Positions 1 through 11,835 of a stretch of 64,000 nt of DNA are shown in pieces; positions within the stretch are counted from its first letter, which is position 1, and every line of letters starts with the position of its first letter. This stretch comes from Megalopta genalis. Taxonomy: Eukaryota > Arthropoda > Insecta > Hymenoptera > Halictidae. The position numbers were made by a program, and so were the translations under genes. The DNA is taken from the NCBI RefSeq assembly GCF_051020955.1, contig NC_135022.1:12512966-12576965 (forward strand). The letters are read 5' to 3'. Below the pieces are notes generated by a model. It did not search any database. It was not told the DNA's origin and saw only the letters and a program-made list of their open reading frames with translations.

Positions 1-1447
1 GACAACGACTCGTCCTGGACCCTTTTAAAGTTTCAGGACGTTGTTGGTAACGTTGTGAAGAGGAGCGGCAGACGAACGGCCCGTAGCGCGGAGGTACCTC
101 GAGAGCGAACTCCAGAAGCTAATACAACTATTTGCGGAGTCCTTTGTCAACCGTACCCTTTAAAAGCTGGCTTCCTTGTTTAACTGGAACAAACGCTACT
201 AATTGAACGCTAATGAATCTGTAACTGCACATTTCTCCGCCACTGTCAACATCGTTCTACTGGTCTGGAACCTCTGGCCGAAGATAATCAGATTGTTTAT
301 TTGAACCGACGCGACAAAAGAAACGGTAACAAACGAAAACTGAACAACATATGTAGTTGCAATACTAACCGTGCTATCCTTTAGGGCTCTGAGATAGGGG
401 AGGCGGCGATTCTCCGCCATTTTGCAGTTCCCGTTCCGTTTACTATCGTCGCATTTCCAGTTCGAATCGTGCAAAATAATGCAAAAACATTAAAGTTAAA
501 GTTAATCGGTTCTCGTTACAATGTGTCGTGACAAATTTTTATTGTCCAGCGTATCTCTCCGGCTGGAAGAGTACGATCGGTCGAGTTTATCTCGGCGTGT
601 ACGTTTCCAATGTATCGCATTCACATATCAAGGTCTTGAACCGTACGCGGTTAAGGCTGTATTGGTGTCAATGACTCCGAGGGATTGTCAACGTCATCGG
701 AGGGGAATAAAAGAAGTGGACGAGAGACCGAACGCAAGAAGCTGATAACGCCGAGACGCGTTTTAAACCTCGGACGTTATTTTCACCCGTATTCGTCGTT
801 CCGCAAAAGTTTAATCGGACCTCCTCTCGCTTCCGAACGATTAGTCCTGTACAGAGTTCGACCGTCCGTTTTATTCGGACGATAACGGGACGTTCCGAAT
901 TTCTCGGCAGATAATCTGCTGTCGCGGGTTCAAGGCTCGCGTTCTATTTTTTTTTTCATTTTTCTCTTCTCTTCAATATTTCAACAACCGTTCGATTTCG
1001 AATAATTCGTCGACGACGCGTGTCCGTCGTTCGATTAAGCGTGGCAAAGCCACCGAGATTACTACTGGGATGACGTTAGATCTGGGTCATCGGCAACGTT
1101 TCACGCGTCACAACAAACGTGGCACATCTTCGTGATTAATGATCGCGTTACCAAAATGTAGGTCATGATACGGACTCGCCTCGGCACTACCGATTTTCGC
1201 GCGCCATTATTTCTCGATTCATAATGACACGTTCTTTTGTGCAGGCTGAAGGAACCCGTCCGAAATTCGCGGGGCCTTTCGAGATCCAGACGAGTCGAGA
1301 AGATCGATATCACATTTTCTATTAGAGGACACACTTCGACGTAAGATCTACAATAAATGGACGTGGCAAGGATCGCAGTTCGGCGAAGTTGACCGTGTGC
1401 ATCGGTAATATTCGGAAGTATCGGAGTCCCGAAACTATTCGGAAGAA

Positions 1448-1480
1448 TATAAATACCTTGCCGGCTGGACGTGGACCAGT
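1448..1480 (+). promoter_or_regulatory. Putative TATA box plus initiator
   Basis: TATAAATA lies at 1448-1455 and an initiator-like CCAGTG has its A at 1478, which is 30 bases downstream of the first T. That is the usual insect TATA-to-start spacing. The first downstream ATG, at 1530, opens only a 15-codon frame, so any transcript would need splicing to become coding. No matching gene was identified, so this remains a motif-level call. Confidence 0.3.
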
Positions 1481-3231
1481 GTCCGGCGCATAGATCTCGC
1501 GGACGAACGTCCTCGTCGGCGAACAGTTATGAAACAGTCACGTTGGACCGGTCGGTTTCGATATCCGTGCGGCTAACATAATTATTAGACGACGATCGTT
1601 CGGTATCGACGAGCCTTGTACGTTAGCACCGTCTTGTCGAGAGTTTGAAGAAAAAAGAAGACGTAAAGCTGGGCGATAAGGGACCCAGCGGGGCCAAAGG
1701 TTGCCGAAGAAATGTGAGTGCAGTCGATTTTCTATGTATGGGAACTGGTGCCCGTTGCATAGGTGTATCTCGTCCGACAGACGTCCAGTTTTCCTAACTG
1801 TTTTTATCCCGCAGATTAACCTTCGAGTCTGCACAGAGCTGTCACGGAACGCAAAAGGATTACCGGCGTTCATTGAATATTCAAAACAGGAAATCGACGC
1901 ATTACACGCCGCGGAGACTTTAATGAGACGGTTTATTGCATGTTTATTGCGCGTTCTTCGCGCCGAAGGCCGTCGGTGGCTTCTGTTAATTAGAAACAAG
2001 AAACTGCGAGAAAACGAGCGTCGCCGCCTCATGCCACTGTTCCCGTCGATGGTCCGTGTCGGCTGATATTGCACCAATCTATTCTCCAACTATCCCATTA
2101 TCGTGGTATGCGAAATTAATAAGTGCGACTGGCCGACGGCGCCACGAGATACATCCGTGGCACCGCGTCTCATTTAATTATAAATTCAATTAGGTCGAAG
2201 TTGATTGACACAATACACCGCGCACGACAACGATTTAATCTATCATCGTAGAAGACGCCCCGAGCAAACGACAGGACACAAGAGAGTTACTACACTGGAT
2301 ACTAGAGATAATCGCAGAGAACCGTTCGATCGATATGCCGCGCCGATCGCTGTTCACGCTACTTGTTTCACGATCACGAGGTCCTTTGCTTATTGCATAT
2401 TTCATGTATCATCGATCGTCATCCGTTTCGACGGCGCGACGCTCGAACTAGAATCGATCGCGACGATCCTTGCCAACGAGTTTGCAGCCGCGTTACGTAA
2501 TCGCTAATCAGGTATCGCCGCGGTACATATATTTACATTACATGTTAACTACAGAATTCAGAGGGGATCGCTCACCTAGCACCAACGGATCCATCGGAAA
2601 GAGCGAGCTTGCAGCCGACGGCTACATGCAACGTTCCTCCGTGACTCTGCGGACCTCGAAAAGCTTGATCCCTTCGTCGGAGCGTGAGATCCAAGGAAAT
2701 CTTCTTTGGACCCGGTTGGCCAACGAATCCCCGATGTCCCTTGGATCCAGGTACCTCTTGGATCGCGCCGAGATGACCTCCGTGTCCCCTACACTGTTCT
2801 CACGTGGCACCACCGAGTTCTCTCGCGTGTCGGCATCCCCTAACTTTACATTTTTCCGTAGATGTCGGGCATGGTCGTTGCTTCACAATCACGACAGGGG
2901 ATCCAAGAGAACACCGAGGACTTAGAAGATTATTCGCGAGTTCCCCGGCCGGCTCGACGCGGAAGAAATTGCAACCACCAACCGAGTCTTCATGAAGCCG
3001 GAACGAAACTGTTCACACGGAACCGCGACAACTCGCCGAAATACTTAAGAAAGGATGACGGTGAGACGATGTCGAGCGTGGAGCTGGATCCACGCGATCT
3101 CCGTTCATTCACGCGTGCCGACGAGAGCCACTCGAGGGTGAAACGCGACAATGAAGCGCGATAGTAAATAACCGGTGCAAACGGGGTGCGGTACCGTGTC
3201 TGTGTATCTACACCGTCTCGTGCTTCTGTAG

Positions 3232-3334
3232 CGGAGACGGAGAGAAGGAGAGAGAGACTTCTCTCGCGCGTGGGACGAAGTGAGAAGGAAAAATAGAGGA
3301 ATAGAGAGGGATAGAGAGAGAAAGAGAGGGAGAG
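3232..3334 (+). repeat. Purine-rich GA tract
   Basis: This is a low-complexity, almost pure A/G stretch on the plus strand made of imperfect GAGA units, interrupted once by a short pyrimidine/CpG patch near 3259-3268. Such tracts occur in insect promoters as GAGA-factor sites, and they are also simple microsatellite-like DNA. The open reading frames through it on the minus strand (Leu/Ser/Pro-rich) are artefacts of composition. Confidence 0.7.
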
Positions 3335-4150
3335 GCACGGCAAACACCGGGTAGCGAGAGTGGCGTTTCTAGAGGAGACGAAAAAAGAAGCACGGACACG
3401 GTCAATGGTGCGCGGCTCGCCCTTCGCTGCCTCACTGACTGGGGCGACAGATTTACCAGAGCAGAAATAAGAAATCTCCTCTCCGGCTAGCGTGGCCTTA
3501 GAGCGCGACTCCCGCCCCCGCCTCCGGCTGTTCTTTGTGGTGGTCGCTTCTTCGCATCGTGCGTGAAGCACACGTACGAGGAGAGAGAGCCTATCTCTAG
3601 CTGACGGCGGTGTGTGCGTCAAAGAGAACGCGAGTGCCCACCTACTTACTTGTTGCGGTAAGAGTGTGACGGTGAAAAGAGAGGAGAATGGGAATCATTG
3701 AAAGGAACGAGCAAGATAGAAGAGAAGAGTCGCTCCGCCGCGAAAGCATTTGATTAGAAGAGGTTCGACGATCGGACGCAGAGGGGAATAAACGAGAAGA
3801 CCGAAGCCAGAGAGGAACAGCTCGCGATCCTCTCGCAGAGGAACTCGAAGAGGGCTGCAAGTGGTCGAACCAACCAATCCATAGACTCGGTCACATCGAC
3901 ACATCGCGCACACTTCTCTGCGCACTTCTAGCGTGAGTCTTCGTCCTCGCCTCCTAGGCCATGGATGCTAAGAGCGTGTGCGTGGGTGTACACTTTGTAC
4001 TTTTACACTGCGCACGCTCGACCAAGCGCGGCTGACAATCACGATACGCACCAGGGGGGAAAACTGGCCACGCTTAAGAGGCGGAGCCCTGCGGTCGCAC
4101 GGACCATTGGCGAGAGCACCGCTCCGTGAGCCACCGTAGTTTACGCCTCT

Positions 4151-4968
4151 TCATTGCGTCCTCGTGCCATGCGATCACTGTCTTATTCTACTGTCGTTGG
4201 CTGCACACTTTTGCCATCCGCCAGTGCTGAGTTAGCAGTAAAACGAACTTTATATTTTTCTAGAATTAATTGTTCTACTATGGCCGACTTCGTTTGCGGT
4301 TTCCTAGCAATCGGCTAGTGTTACTTGAATATTTAAGATACATCATTAATGTACGAAAAATAATTAATCGACAGCAATGTGACATACACTTGCTCTTGAC
4401 GATAGGAGAAAATATCTGAAAGAAACATCATTTAGCTTGGAAAGTGTACAAACTTTTAAAATTGTAGTTTTCGGTATTTCAAGGTATTCGATGCTTTTTT
4501 CGACGCGACTACACATTTTTATCATAGTTATACAATAGCCAAGGTCGAGACCCGTTCAATGAACTATGACACTATGACCTTCGTTAGACCTTGAGTATAG
4601 AAAATTCAAAAGTAGAGTAAATGTATATTAAAAAAACCTAGAAGTTTTATATGCTACCTCTTGCACATATTTTTAATATTTACATATTGAGTAAGAAATT
4701 TGAACAATTATGGACCAGCGTTGTTGTTGTGTCATTTTCGAACAAGAAAAAGAAATGACAACAACAACACGCGGTGTTCTCATGCGCTCGTCCATCCAAG
4801 TTTGTATTTAACCGCGAGAACCTTGTGTATAAAAAAGATGCGTGTATCAAAAATTTGTGGTTTTACAAAATATTCTGTGAACAGAGAAACATTCAGGAGA
4901 TTCTACTAGATCTATATCGTGTCCAAAAAAATTTTAGTTATTGATGCAAATATCAAGAAAGATTGATA
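4151..4968. other. AT-rich intergenic DNA
   Basis: Composition switches from CpG-rich to AT-rich at about 4150. I see no exon, RNA gene or repeat that I can name between here and the MITE starting near 4969. Confidence 0.5.
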
Positions 4969-5390
4969 CTTGCCGTTTTTGTCATAAGATACAATGTAAA
5001 ATCCAGCAAGAATCAATTGCTATTTGAACGATAGTGGCGCCTCTTGTGGCGAATAAATAAAACTCCAATCAATCTCTCTGCAGCGCCAATTAGTAAATGG
5101 CGAAACGCTCAAACTGCTAGCCAAATGATACCGATGCAGTAATTACACCAGCGATAGTAGCACCTTTTTTGATGAAATCTCGGAACTTCGTTCGGAAAGA
5201 AGGTACAGTGCTAATTAGCCTAGTGCAGTTTGAGCATTTTGTTATTTACTAATTGGCGCTACAAGAACGCTGAATAAAGCTCCAGTTTTTCCACAAGAGA
5301 TGCAACTATTATCCAAACAGTAGTTGCAAGTAGTTGATTCTTGATTCTTGCCGGATATTTATTGCATACCTTATACAAACACGGCAAATT
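4969..5390. mobile_element. Fold-back MITE, copy 1
   Basis: A long imperfect inverted repeat of about 420 bp. Both ends begin with a TTGCCG-like word, followed inward by CCAGCAAGAATCAA / CCGGCAAGAATCAA, then GATAGTGGCGCCTCTTGTGG-like sequence, then GCGCCAATTAGTAAAT and CTCAAACTGC, in mirrored order on the opposite strand. There is no coding capacity. A second, rearranged copy with the same modules sits at about 11618-11835, which supports a dispersed non-autonomous family. The left arm ends near 5094 and the right arm starts near 5215. No clear target-site duplication was seen. Confidence 0.7.
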
Positions 5391-5511
5391 CTTAAATTAA
5401 TAACAATAATTCCATCCTGTAATAACGGTGTGACAGTTGTCACATTGTTTGACAGTTCTATAGAATTGCCATTTTATAAGTTAATGTTAGTGTAACTCTA
5501 TAACAACAACA

Positions 5512-6950
5512 ATGGACGATGTATACAAACTTTACAACAGCAATTCTTCTCCGAAGGTGCAATTGAAAGAATATTTTGATGAGTATCTTAACGTGATAGG
5601 GTCGACCGAAAATGTTATACCGTTGAAACAGAATAACTCTAATTTGATGACCCTAATGGGAGTTCAGCTTGCAGATGAAGAAATGTCTATGTTGGCTAGT
5701 TACTGCAGGTATTCTTTCTAATTAGATAAAACATTTTGAAATGTTTGAAATGTAAAATACTTATTTTGTTATTAGTATAGACAACTTGACAGTTGAAGGG
5801 GAGATGCCAAAATTTAATGATAATAGGAAATTGAGGAAAAAAGAGACATTTGACCCTCAAGAACCACCAGATATAAACTTGCAAACCATTCAAAATCTGA
5901 AGAAAAGATTGAAACAAGGAAACAAACAGTCTTTTTACAAGTATCAAAGTGAAATATTTATAGTAAATGTCTATCTGAAGTAATACTTACATATCTACAA
6001 GCATTCCATAGTGTAATTATTTTATTTTGTTTCAGCACTACGATAAAGATAAAGAAAAAGGTCATAGAACTGTTATTCCTGGACAAGATATTTTGGTCTT
6101 TGTCAGGACTTATCATCCTTTTGCTCAACGAACTAAGAATCTTACAAAACAATGTGCTTCCACACTGAGACTGAATAGTATTATAGCAGTACTGGGTTCT
6201 CAAACACTTGCTGATTTGCGTGACAAAATATCTTGCGTATCTGATTATACTATTTCTAAAGAATGCAGCGAAGATTTAAAGAATGCAATAGGACCAATGG
6301 CAAAAGTAAATCATATTTTCATCTATGCTAAACGTTTGCAATCATATTTATAGTTAACTCTTATTTGTTATTTTAGGATGTGTATAAATCTGGTTTCTTC
6401 TTTATAGAGGACACTTTTTATAATGATACTAGATGTCCTGAAAATATTGATTACAGCAAAGTAATCATTGAGTGGACACAAAGGCGGCCAAGTTTGGGAC
6501 CTTTCAAAACTGCCAAGATGGAGGAGTGTAGAATAGATTCCTTGCTTTTGAGATTTGGTTTTCCATGGGTTTATAAGCACCAAGGCGGATGTGAACATTT
6601 AATTGTGTTCAGTGATGCGAGGTAATTTTATTGAATTTATAATCATTATAGGAATTCATTAATTTAGTTAGTTATTTGTTTTCAGACTAATCAATAATGA
6701 TGATAGTTTGCATGAATTCGCATATCCACAAATCGTGAGACTAAGACCTTTATCTTCTAAATATTGTATGATATGTGGTGCTTTCATTGCACAGTGGATT
6801 ACTTTGGACCATGAAAGGATACCACATAATCCCTGCTACTTCTGTAATCATTGTTTTAAATCGTACAATTACATCAACGGTAAAAAAGTTGGGGATTTTA
6901 ATGCATTTGCATACCCGCGTAATATCGAACACACGAAAGGAGAAATATAA
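5512..6950 (+). CDS. SNAPC3: snRNA-activating protein complex subunit 3 (SNAPC3/SNAP50)
   Basis: Five exons: 5512-5708, 5776-5962, 6036-6305, 6377-6621 and 6686-6950, giving 387 residues with consistent phase. The product is a subunit of the SNAPc/PBP complex, which binds the proximal sequence element of snRNA genes transcribed by Pol II and Pol III; the fly homologue is Pbp49. The recognisable part is the C-terminal half with the family's Cys/His zinc-binding region: CEHLIVFSDAR, then CMICGAF, then CYFCNHCF. Length fits the family (human about 411). The start is the ATG in the CAACAATGG context, the first in frame. The exon 2 donor (ATA|GTAAAT) is the least certain junction. The 3' end converges on TMTC4, with only 59 bases between the two stop codons. 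ATTAAA at about 6953 may serve as poly(A) signal. Confidence 0.88.
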
Positions 6951-7009
6951 ATATTAAAGAGTAGTGTCATTTTCACAACATGTAATCTACTTTCCTATTA
7001 TAATATACA

Positions 7010-10000
7010 TTATTTTATTGATGATTTCAAAGTGTACAATTTTCTCAAATTGTTTTTAACGCTATTGAATTCTGGTTTAATTTCTAATGCTTTTTTGTAC
7101 ATATATTCTGCCTCGTCTAATTTATTCCATCGATGATACAGTACACCTGCAATTATAAAATTTAATTTCACGCTCAAAAGTAAACCTTGTACAATTTAAG
7201 AGGTCATGCTTAGTCAGAGATCTTGAAAGAATCAGTTTTTGAGTCTAGTCAATTTTCAGTTTAGCATGTAATTTAGTTTATTAGTGCGAAAAAATGGAAA
7301 CAATTTTTTAATTCAAAAACCGCTAAAAATGGTGAGAGGAGTGTCAGTACATCAGCGAAAAAATTGCAGGAAGACATTACTGTGCCGCAAGATAGTTCTG
7401 TGAAATATAGAATTGTCAGTTTCTTACAATTTTTGTAATAATTTCAACACTTGTGAAGTGTAAAGTGTGTGACGGAGAAATAAAATTTCAAACTAACAAT
7501 GCACATGGACTTGTGGATTGTTGTGCTTTGTGCTTTCTGAAACATATGCTGACAAATAAATGTTTTAGAGGCTAGTACTCCAGCAGAAGATGGCCAATAT
7601 AAGCCAGGAATTGATGATTCCATGTGAGTAAAAAATAAACATTTATGAGTAAACATAAGTTGAAACTTTAAACGCGTTTTTCTCGATACGAAATTTTTAC
7701 TGCCTTTTGTACATGCAAAAAATTTGTTCTTCAACGAAGGATTTTTTTTTATTAAAAAGATTTATTTTTCATAAAAAAATCAAAACTCACTTTGAACGCC
7801 TGCCATCATATCAAAGATCAATATTTTAAAAACTTCGTTCAAGGACAAATTTAGATTATCAGCTAAAGAAATATTTTTCGCATATGATTTCAGATAACTG
7901 TGGACCCAGTGAAGCTGACCACTGCTAAATGTTTTTTTGGAAAGCCCTCGGGAAAATTGCCATAACTTACACACTTTTGCATATTTTTCAATAAAAAAAT
8001 ACAATTAGTAATAAAAAGCTTGATTTTTCAAATAAAGGAACATTGGCTGAAAAGGATGCTAAAATTTTTTTTTAAATTCCCAAAGAACACCAATTTTTTT
8101 AACTCCTAACTGAGCATGACTACTTAATTGAAACTAAAATTTACCCAAGTTCGTATAAAACATCGAATTCGTAGGATCTTTTGATATCGCTTTTTTGAAA
8201 TACACTTCTGCTTCTACGAAATTTCCAACTTTGCCCAGTATGTTAGCAATATTAAAATGAATTGAAGCGTCGTCAGGTAAAAAGTCAAGAGCTCGATAGG
8301 CTATATTAAGTGCATCATTGCGTTTACCTAAAATAAAAATTATTATATTAAACGTTAACACGATATTTTCTATTTTCGCGTACCCAAATCATCGAGAAGC
8401 AATATCATGTTTGTCCACGCTCTTCTATGGTTCTTTCTCTGCTTTGTAGCAGATTCCCAAGCTTTTAGCGCTTTGTCATAATTTTTTTGTTCCAGATACT
8501 GTAATTAACAAAGTTTGATATAATGTGTCAATTTTATAAATCGATAGTAAGCATTACTGACCAAAACACCTAAATTATAAAGACAATCTGGATATTTCGA
8601 TCTATGTGACAGTGCCATTAAATAACTTCTCTCAGATTCATTGTACTTCTTTAGAGCTGATAGAACAATACCTAAATTCATCCACACTGTAGCAAAGTCA
8701 TCCCTAAAACTCACAACTTAGTCATATTACTTTTTAAAATGGAAAGTTCCAAGCATAATTACATTTACTCTTCCATTCTGCACATTGCATCTTAAATAGT
8801 CGGTTGTAAACAGACTTACTGCAGCTCTATAGCCCGTCTAAATAAACTCTCTGCTTCTATACACTTTCCCTGATCTTTGAGCAAGTTACCAAGATTATTC
8901 ATTGCTTGAGCATAGTTGGGATTCAATCTATTAAAAAGATCATTAAAAGCAAATTAATCAACGTGAATATACCTTCTAAATGTTTCTTATCTTTTTATAC
9001 CTTAGTGCTTCTTTGTATTCGTACAACGCTAATGTAGTATTCCCGGCGTCTGCAGCATTTTTAGCAATATTATAGTGAACTTTTGCATTTAGCGGGCAAA
9101 CATGCAACGCTGATCTAAAGAGCACAGTTTCAGTTTTCCACTGCTCACTTCTCAACCAAGATCTCGCGAAGAACAATGAAATCAAAACTACGTAAGCTAA
9201 TAGAATATATTGCACAGAAACACGACTACAAAGTTTTTGTAATCCTATAACAAATAGGAGACAATAGCCAGCAGATGGAATGTATAGAGTTCTTTCTGCT
9301 AAGACAAAACCGACATTAAAAAATATGTTGCTAGCTGGGAGAAATGGAATAATCAGTATTGCTAGTCCCATAATCAAGGATCTAAAATAAGAAAAAGATT
9401 TATTTATATGAGTTTCGTATCTGTAACACCTTTGACTAATGTTATTACCTTAAAAACATGTCTTCACGGTGAATAAAGATACATGTAATCATTGTACCAA
9501 GTATCAACCAAAAAATAATTACAATGAGTATCCTACTGTCGTACCCAGTAATCAAAGATACACAACCCATGGACCAGTCAAAGCATAACCATTCTGGACA
9601 TATCAGCAGCCATGCATTTAAAGAATAAATATAACTATAATTCAGTAGCCTTAAAAATGTATTGTCCATGAATGAAGCAGGATTATCCACAGGTTGAAAA
9701 GTTGGTGTTTTGAATCCCATAACACTAAATCTTAGAACCATAAGTAACAAACCAGATATAAAAAGTATAAAAAGTCTAGTTATGAACTTCTGCTTTAACT
9801 TGATGAATTCTTTTGCCTCTGCGTAAGAAAGCTTTGTCTTCATCAATCTAATTACATCAGACGGGAATACTTTGTTTACTATTACGAGGTCATAAGTACT
9901 GCAAATTCCCTGTAAGTAATTTCAATTAATTCTAATATGGACACAAAATGTAGAGATGCATGCACCTATAATAAAAATGTTTTATCTCTCTTACAATTGC

Positions 10001-10846
10001 AGTTATACCAGTCTCTTTGCACAACATTGCAACTGCAATGGATGCAATGCAACCACACATGTTGCACCATCTGTAGAATAGTCTGCTTGCATTGATCGAG
10101 TGATAATATAACAGGATGGACAGCCACATAAATAGAGCACATAACAATTCTGCTCTACCTACAATGCCTGAAACCTAAATATAAAAAGAAAAAATATCAA
10201 CTTACTATATATGTGCATAATATAATTTTAATGATACAACATACAGCTTCTGCATGTACTGGATGAACAGCAAACAATGCTGTTGCATAAAATGCAGTAG
10301 TCATTTCTTTTGAACCCAAAATTACAAGAAATACAGCCAGTAAAAGGATACAGACAATTGTATGTAGAATAATGTTGATTAGATGATAATCTTGGGCAAC
10401 CAGACCATTACGAAACCAAAAATGTAATCTAACAACAATGTAAAATAATAAATGTTAAAACATAAATATACTGTTTTTCGTTTTATACAAAAGTCTTACC
10501 TGAAAGTTAATATTGTCAGAGGTCTATAGGATCTATGACTTTGTTTGTTAGTTAATTTAGCCCCCCAGAAATCATTTTCAAATATATTCTTGATAGACGT
10601 GCTCTGTACATCTTCATTGTTGACAATTGCTTCAGTGTCATCAAATACGAAATCACCATTATAACTGTTAGCAAAGCACAGGGACAATACGATAATTATA
10701 AAGAAAGAAAGTCGCAGTGGAACAGCTGAAAACATAAAATTATTAGTCGACGCATTAATTTTGTACGTAACACCAATCAGTTGCAACTAAAATTAATTAC
10801 ACATTGCGGATTTACCGGGTAATTCGGAGTTGGTCTTAGATAACAT
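7010..10846 (-). CDS. TMTC4: Transmembrane and TPR repeat-containing protein 4 (TMTC4)
   Basis: Eleven exons in transcript order: 10846-10816, 10725-10500, 10428-10245, 10174-9995, 9909-9449, 9381-9001, 8927-8820, 8703-8562, 8498-8384, 8327-8145 and 7146-7010. This gives 715 residues. TMTC proteins are ER multi-spanning O-mannosyltransferases acting on cadherins. The N-terminus has a hydrophobic helix, then the family hallmark GDFVFDDTEAIVNN and FWGAKL...SHRSYRPLTILTFR. Several membrane segments and the DUF1736-like luminal region (exon 5) follow. The C-terminal half is TPR repeats such as YAQAMNNLGNLLKDQGK and ALEIKPEFNSVKNNL. The FDDTEAIVNN motif favours TMTC4 over TMTC1-3. A possible AATAAA overlaps the last sense codons at 7014-7019. 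The last intron is almost filled by a decayed DNA transposon. The CDS faces GSAP head to head, about 1.4 kb away. Confidence 0.9.
7200..8123 (+). mobile_element. TTAA-flanked decayed DNA transposon in TMTC4 intron
   Basis: The element is bounded by TTAA at 7196-7199 and 8124-8127. It has imperfect terminal inverted repeats: GAGGTCATGCTTAGTCAG at the left and, as reverse complement, GTAGTCATGCTCAGTTAG at the right (13 of 18 matching). A plus-strand reading between about 7312 and 7530 gives a broken protein-like string containing KKLQEDITVPQDSSVKYR and, after stops, VKCKVCDGEIKF. I read this as a degenerate transposase N-terminus with a CxxC knuckle. TTAA target sites and termini starting with two purines are known for Kolobok elements, and piggyBac also uses TTAA. 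The superfamily assignment is tentative. The element interrupts no exon. Confidence 0.6.
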
Positions 10847-11029
10847 AATTTTATTTCTAGTAAACAATACAATCGAATGTTTACGTGGGGGGCTTTTACA
10901 TGTTTTATATCGTAACGATCAGCCGAACACGTGATACATTTAATTTACAGTTATAAGTTAGACATTTAAACAATTCATTGTTACAATGCATACACATACA
11001 GTAGTTTCTTAATTCAAGAGCTTTTTCTT
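10847..11029. promoter_or_regulatory. TMTC4 upstream region with E-box
   Basis: Short AT-rich sequence directly 5' of the TMTC4 start codon (transcribed leftward). It contains a perfect CACGTG E-box at 10928-10933, a class bound by bHLH-zip factors. No TATA box was recognised. Whether the promoter is shared with GSAP, whose ATG is at 12240, cannot be told, because two repetitive insertions separate the genes. Confidence 0.35.
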
Positions 11030-11487
11030 CTCCCGATTCAAGAACCTTTCTATCCCCAAACGAACCCGGCGGATTCTATGTGTATATCCACACGGACGAG
11101 AAATCTAGGCTGCTCTACCGTGTTTACGGTCTCACTCTTTTTGCGCATCCGTACGCCTGGCGCTCCATCTGAAACACGCAGCGCGATATTCGACTTGTAT
11201 CGTTCGCAAATTCTCTGGCAAATGTAGTCGAGAATCCTACGAGGCGAAAAGTACAAGTCGAATATCGCGCCGCGTGTTTCAAATGGTGCGCCAGACGTAC
11301 GGATACACACGGTATGTAGTTGTGTTGCTGTGCTGCTTGCACACTCGCTATTTTCTCTTTTTGTCATTGACTATTGAGACAGCACTGTTCAGCTGTGAAT
11401 CGTCAGCCAATAAGAGCACAGCAATTCGCTGCATTCTCACAATTCAAAAACCTCGCTGCCCCCGGATATGGTTCTTGAATTGAGAGA
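11030..11487. repeat. Large fold-back inverted repeat
   Basis: Two arms of about 54 bp, 11146-11199 and 11250-11304, are reverse complements with about five mismatches (core GCGCGATATTCGACTTGTA). They are separated by a loop of about 50 bp. Outer words also mirror: CTCCCGATTCAAGAACC at about 11032-11048 against the complement of GGTTCTTGAATTGAGAG at about 11470-11486. There is no coding content. It could be a second MITE family or a hairpin from an inverted duplication. It lies in the TMTC4-GSAP intergenic region. Confidence 0.65.
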
Positions 11488-11617
11488 TTATTGCATATAT
11501 TTACAATATGATAGAAAAAACAGTTTCTTTTCATTTCTAGAGAGGGTGCAAATGCAAAGGGTGTAAAATTGTGCCGCCTGTTGTGAAGAGAGAGCAAAGT
11601 TTAGTTCGAAGTCTCTA

Positions 11618-11835
11618 CAATGCCAGTTAGGATAGTGGCAGAACTCTCAAACTGTTAGCCAAGATCGACTGCCGCTAATTTGGCTAACAGTCTCAGGATT
11701 TTGCCATTTAGTAATTGGCGCTGTACAGACTCTGATTGGAGCTTCATTTATTCGCCACAAGAGACTCCACTATCGCCCAGACAGCAATTGATTTTTGCCG
11801 GATTTTACATTGCAATATCATCGCAAAGGAGGCAG
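11618..11835. mobile_element. Fold-back MITE, copy 2 (rearranged)
   Basis: Same modules as the element at 4969-5390: GTAATTGGCGCTGTACAG, ATTCGCCACAAGAGACTCC, CTATCGCCCAGACAGC, TTTTTGCCGGATTTTACATTG. The right arm is complete. The left arm seems internally deleted, so GATAGTGG is joined closely to CTCAAACTG. The centre forms a perfect 12-bp inverted repeat (ACTGTTAGCCAA at 11651-11662 and its complement at 11680-11691). It lies about 400-600 bp upstream of the GSAP start codon. Confidence 0.6.

Larger units (their letters stand above)
1..4150. other. GC/CpG-rich non-coding stretch
   Basis: I found no supportable protein-coding gene here. Open frames exist on both strands but overlap each other, show no recognisable domain and lack convincing splice partners. 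The segment is CpG-rich compared with the AT-rich DNA that begins near 4150. It contains a TATA/initiator-like site near 1448-1478, a purine-rich GA tract at 3232-3334, and a donor-like GTGAGT near 3935 on the plus strand. It could be the 5' region or a long intron of a gene extending off the left edge, but that is inference only. Confidence 0.5.

Noticed and set aside
1538..2089. 183-codon minus and 121-codon plus frames overlapping each other
   Set aside because: Mutually overlapping in CpG-rich DNA, Arg/Ser-rich, without family resemblance or splice signals.
2990..3622. 210-codon minus-strand frame, Ser/Leu/Arg-rich
   Set aside because: Mostly translation of the GA/CT low-complexity tract.
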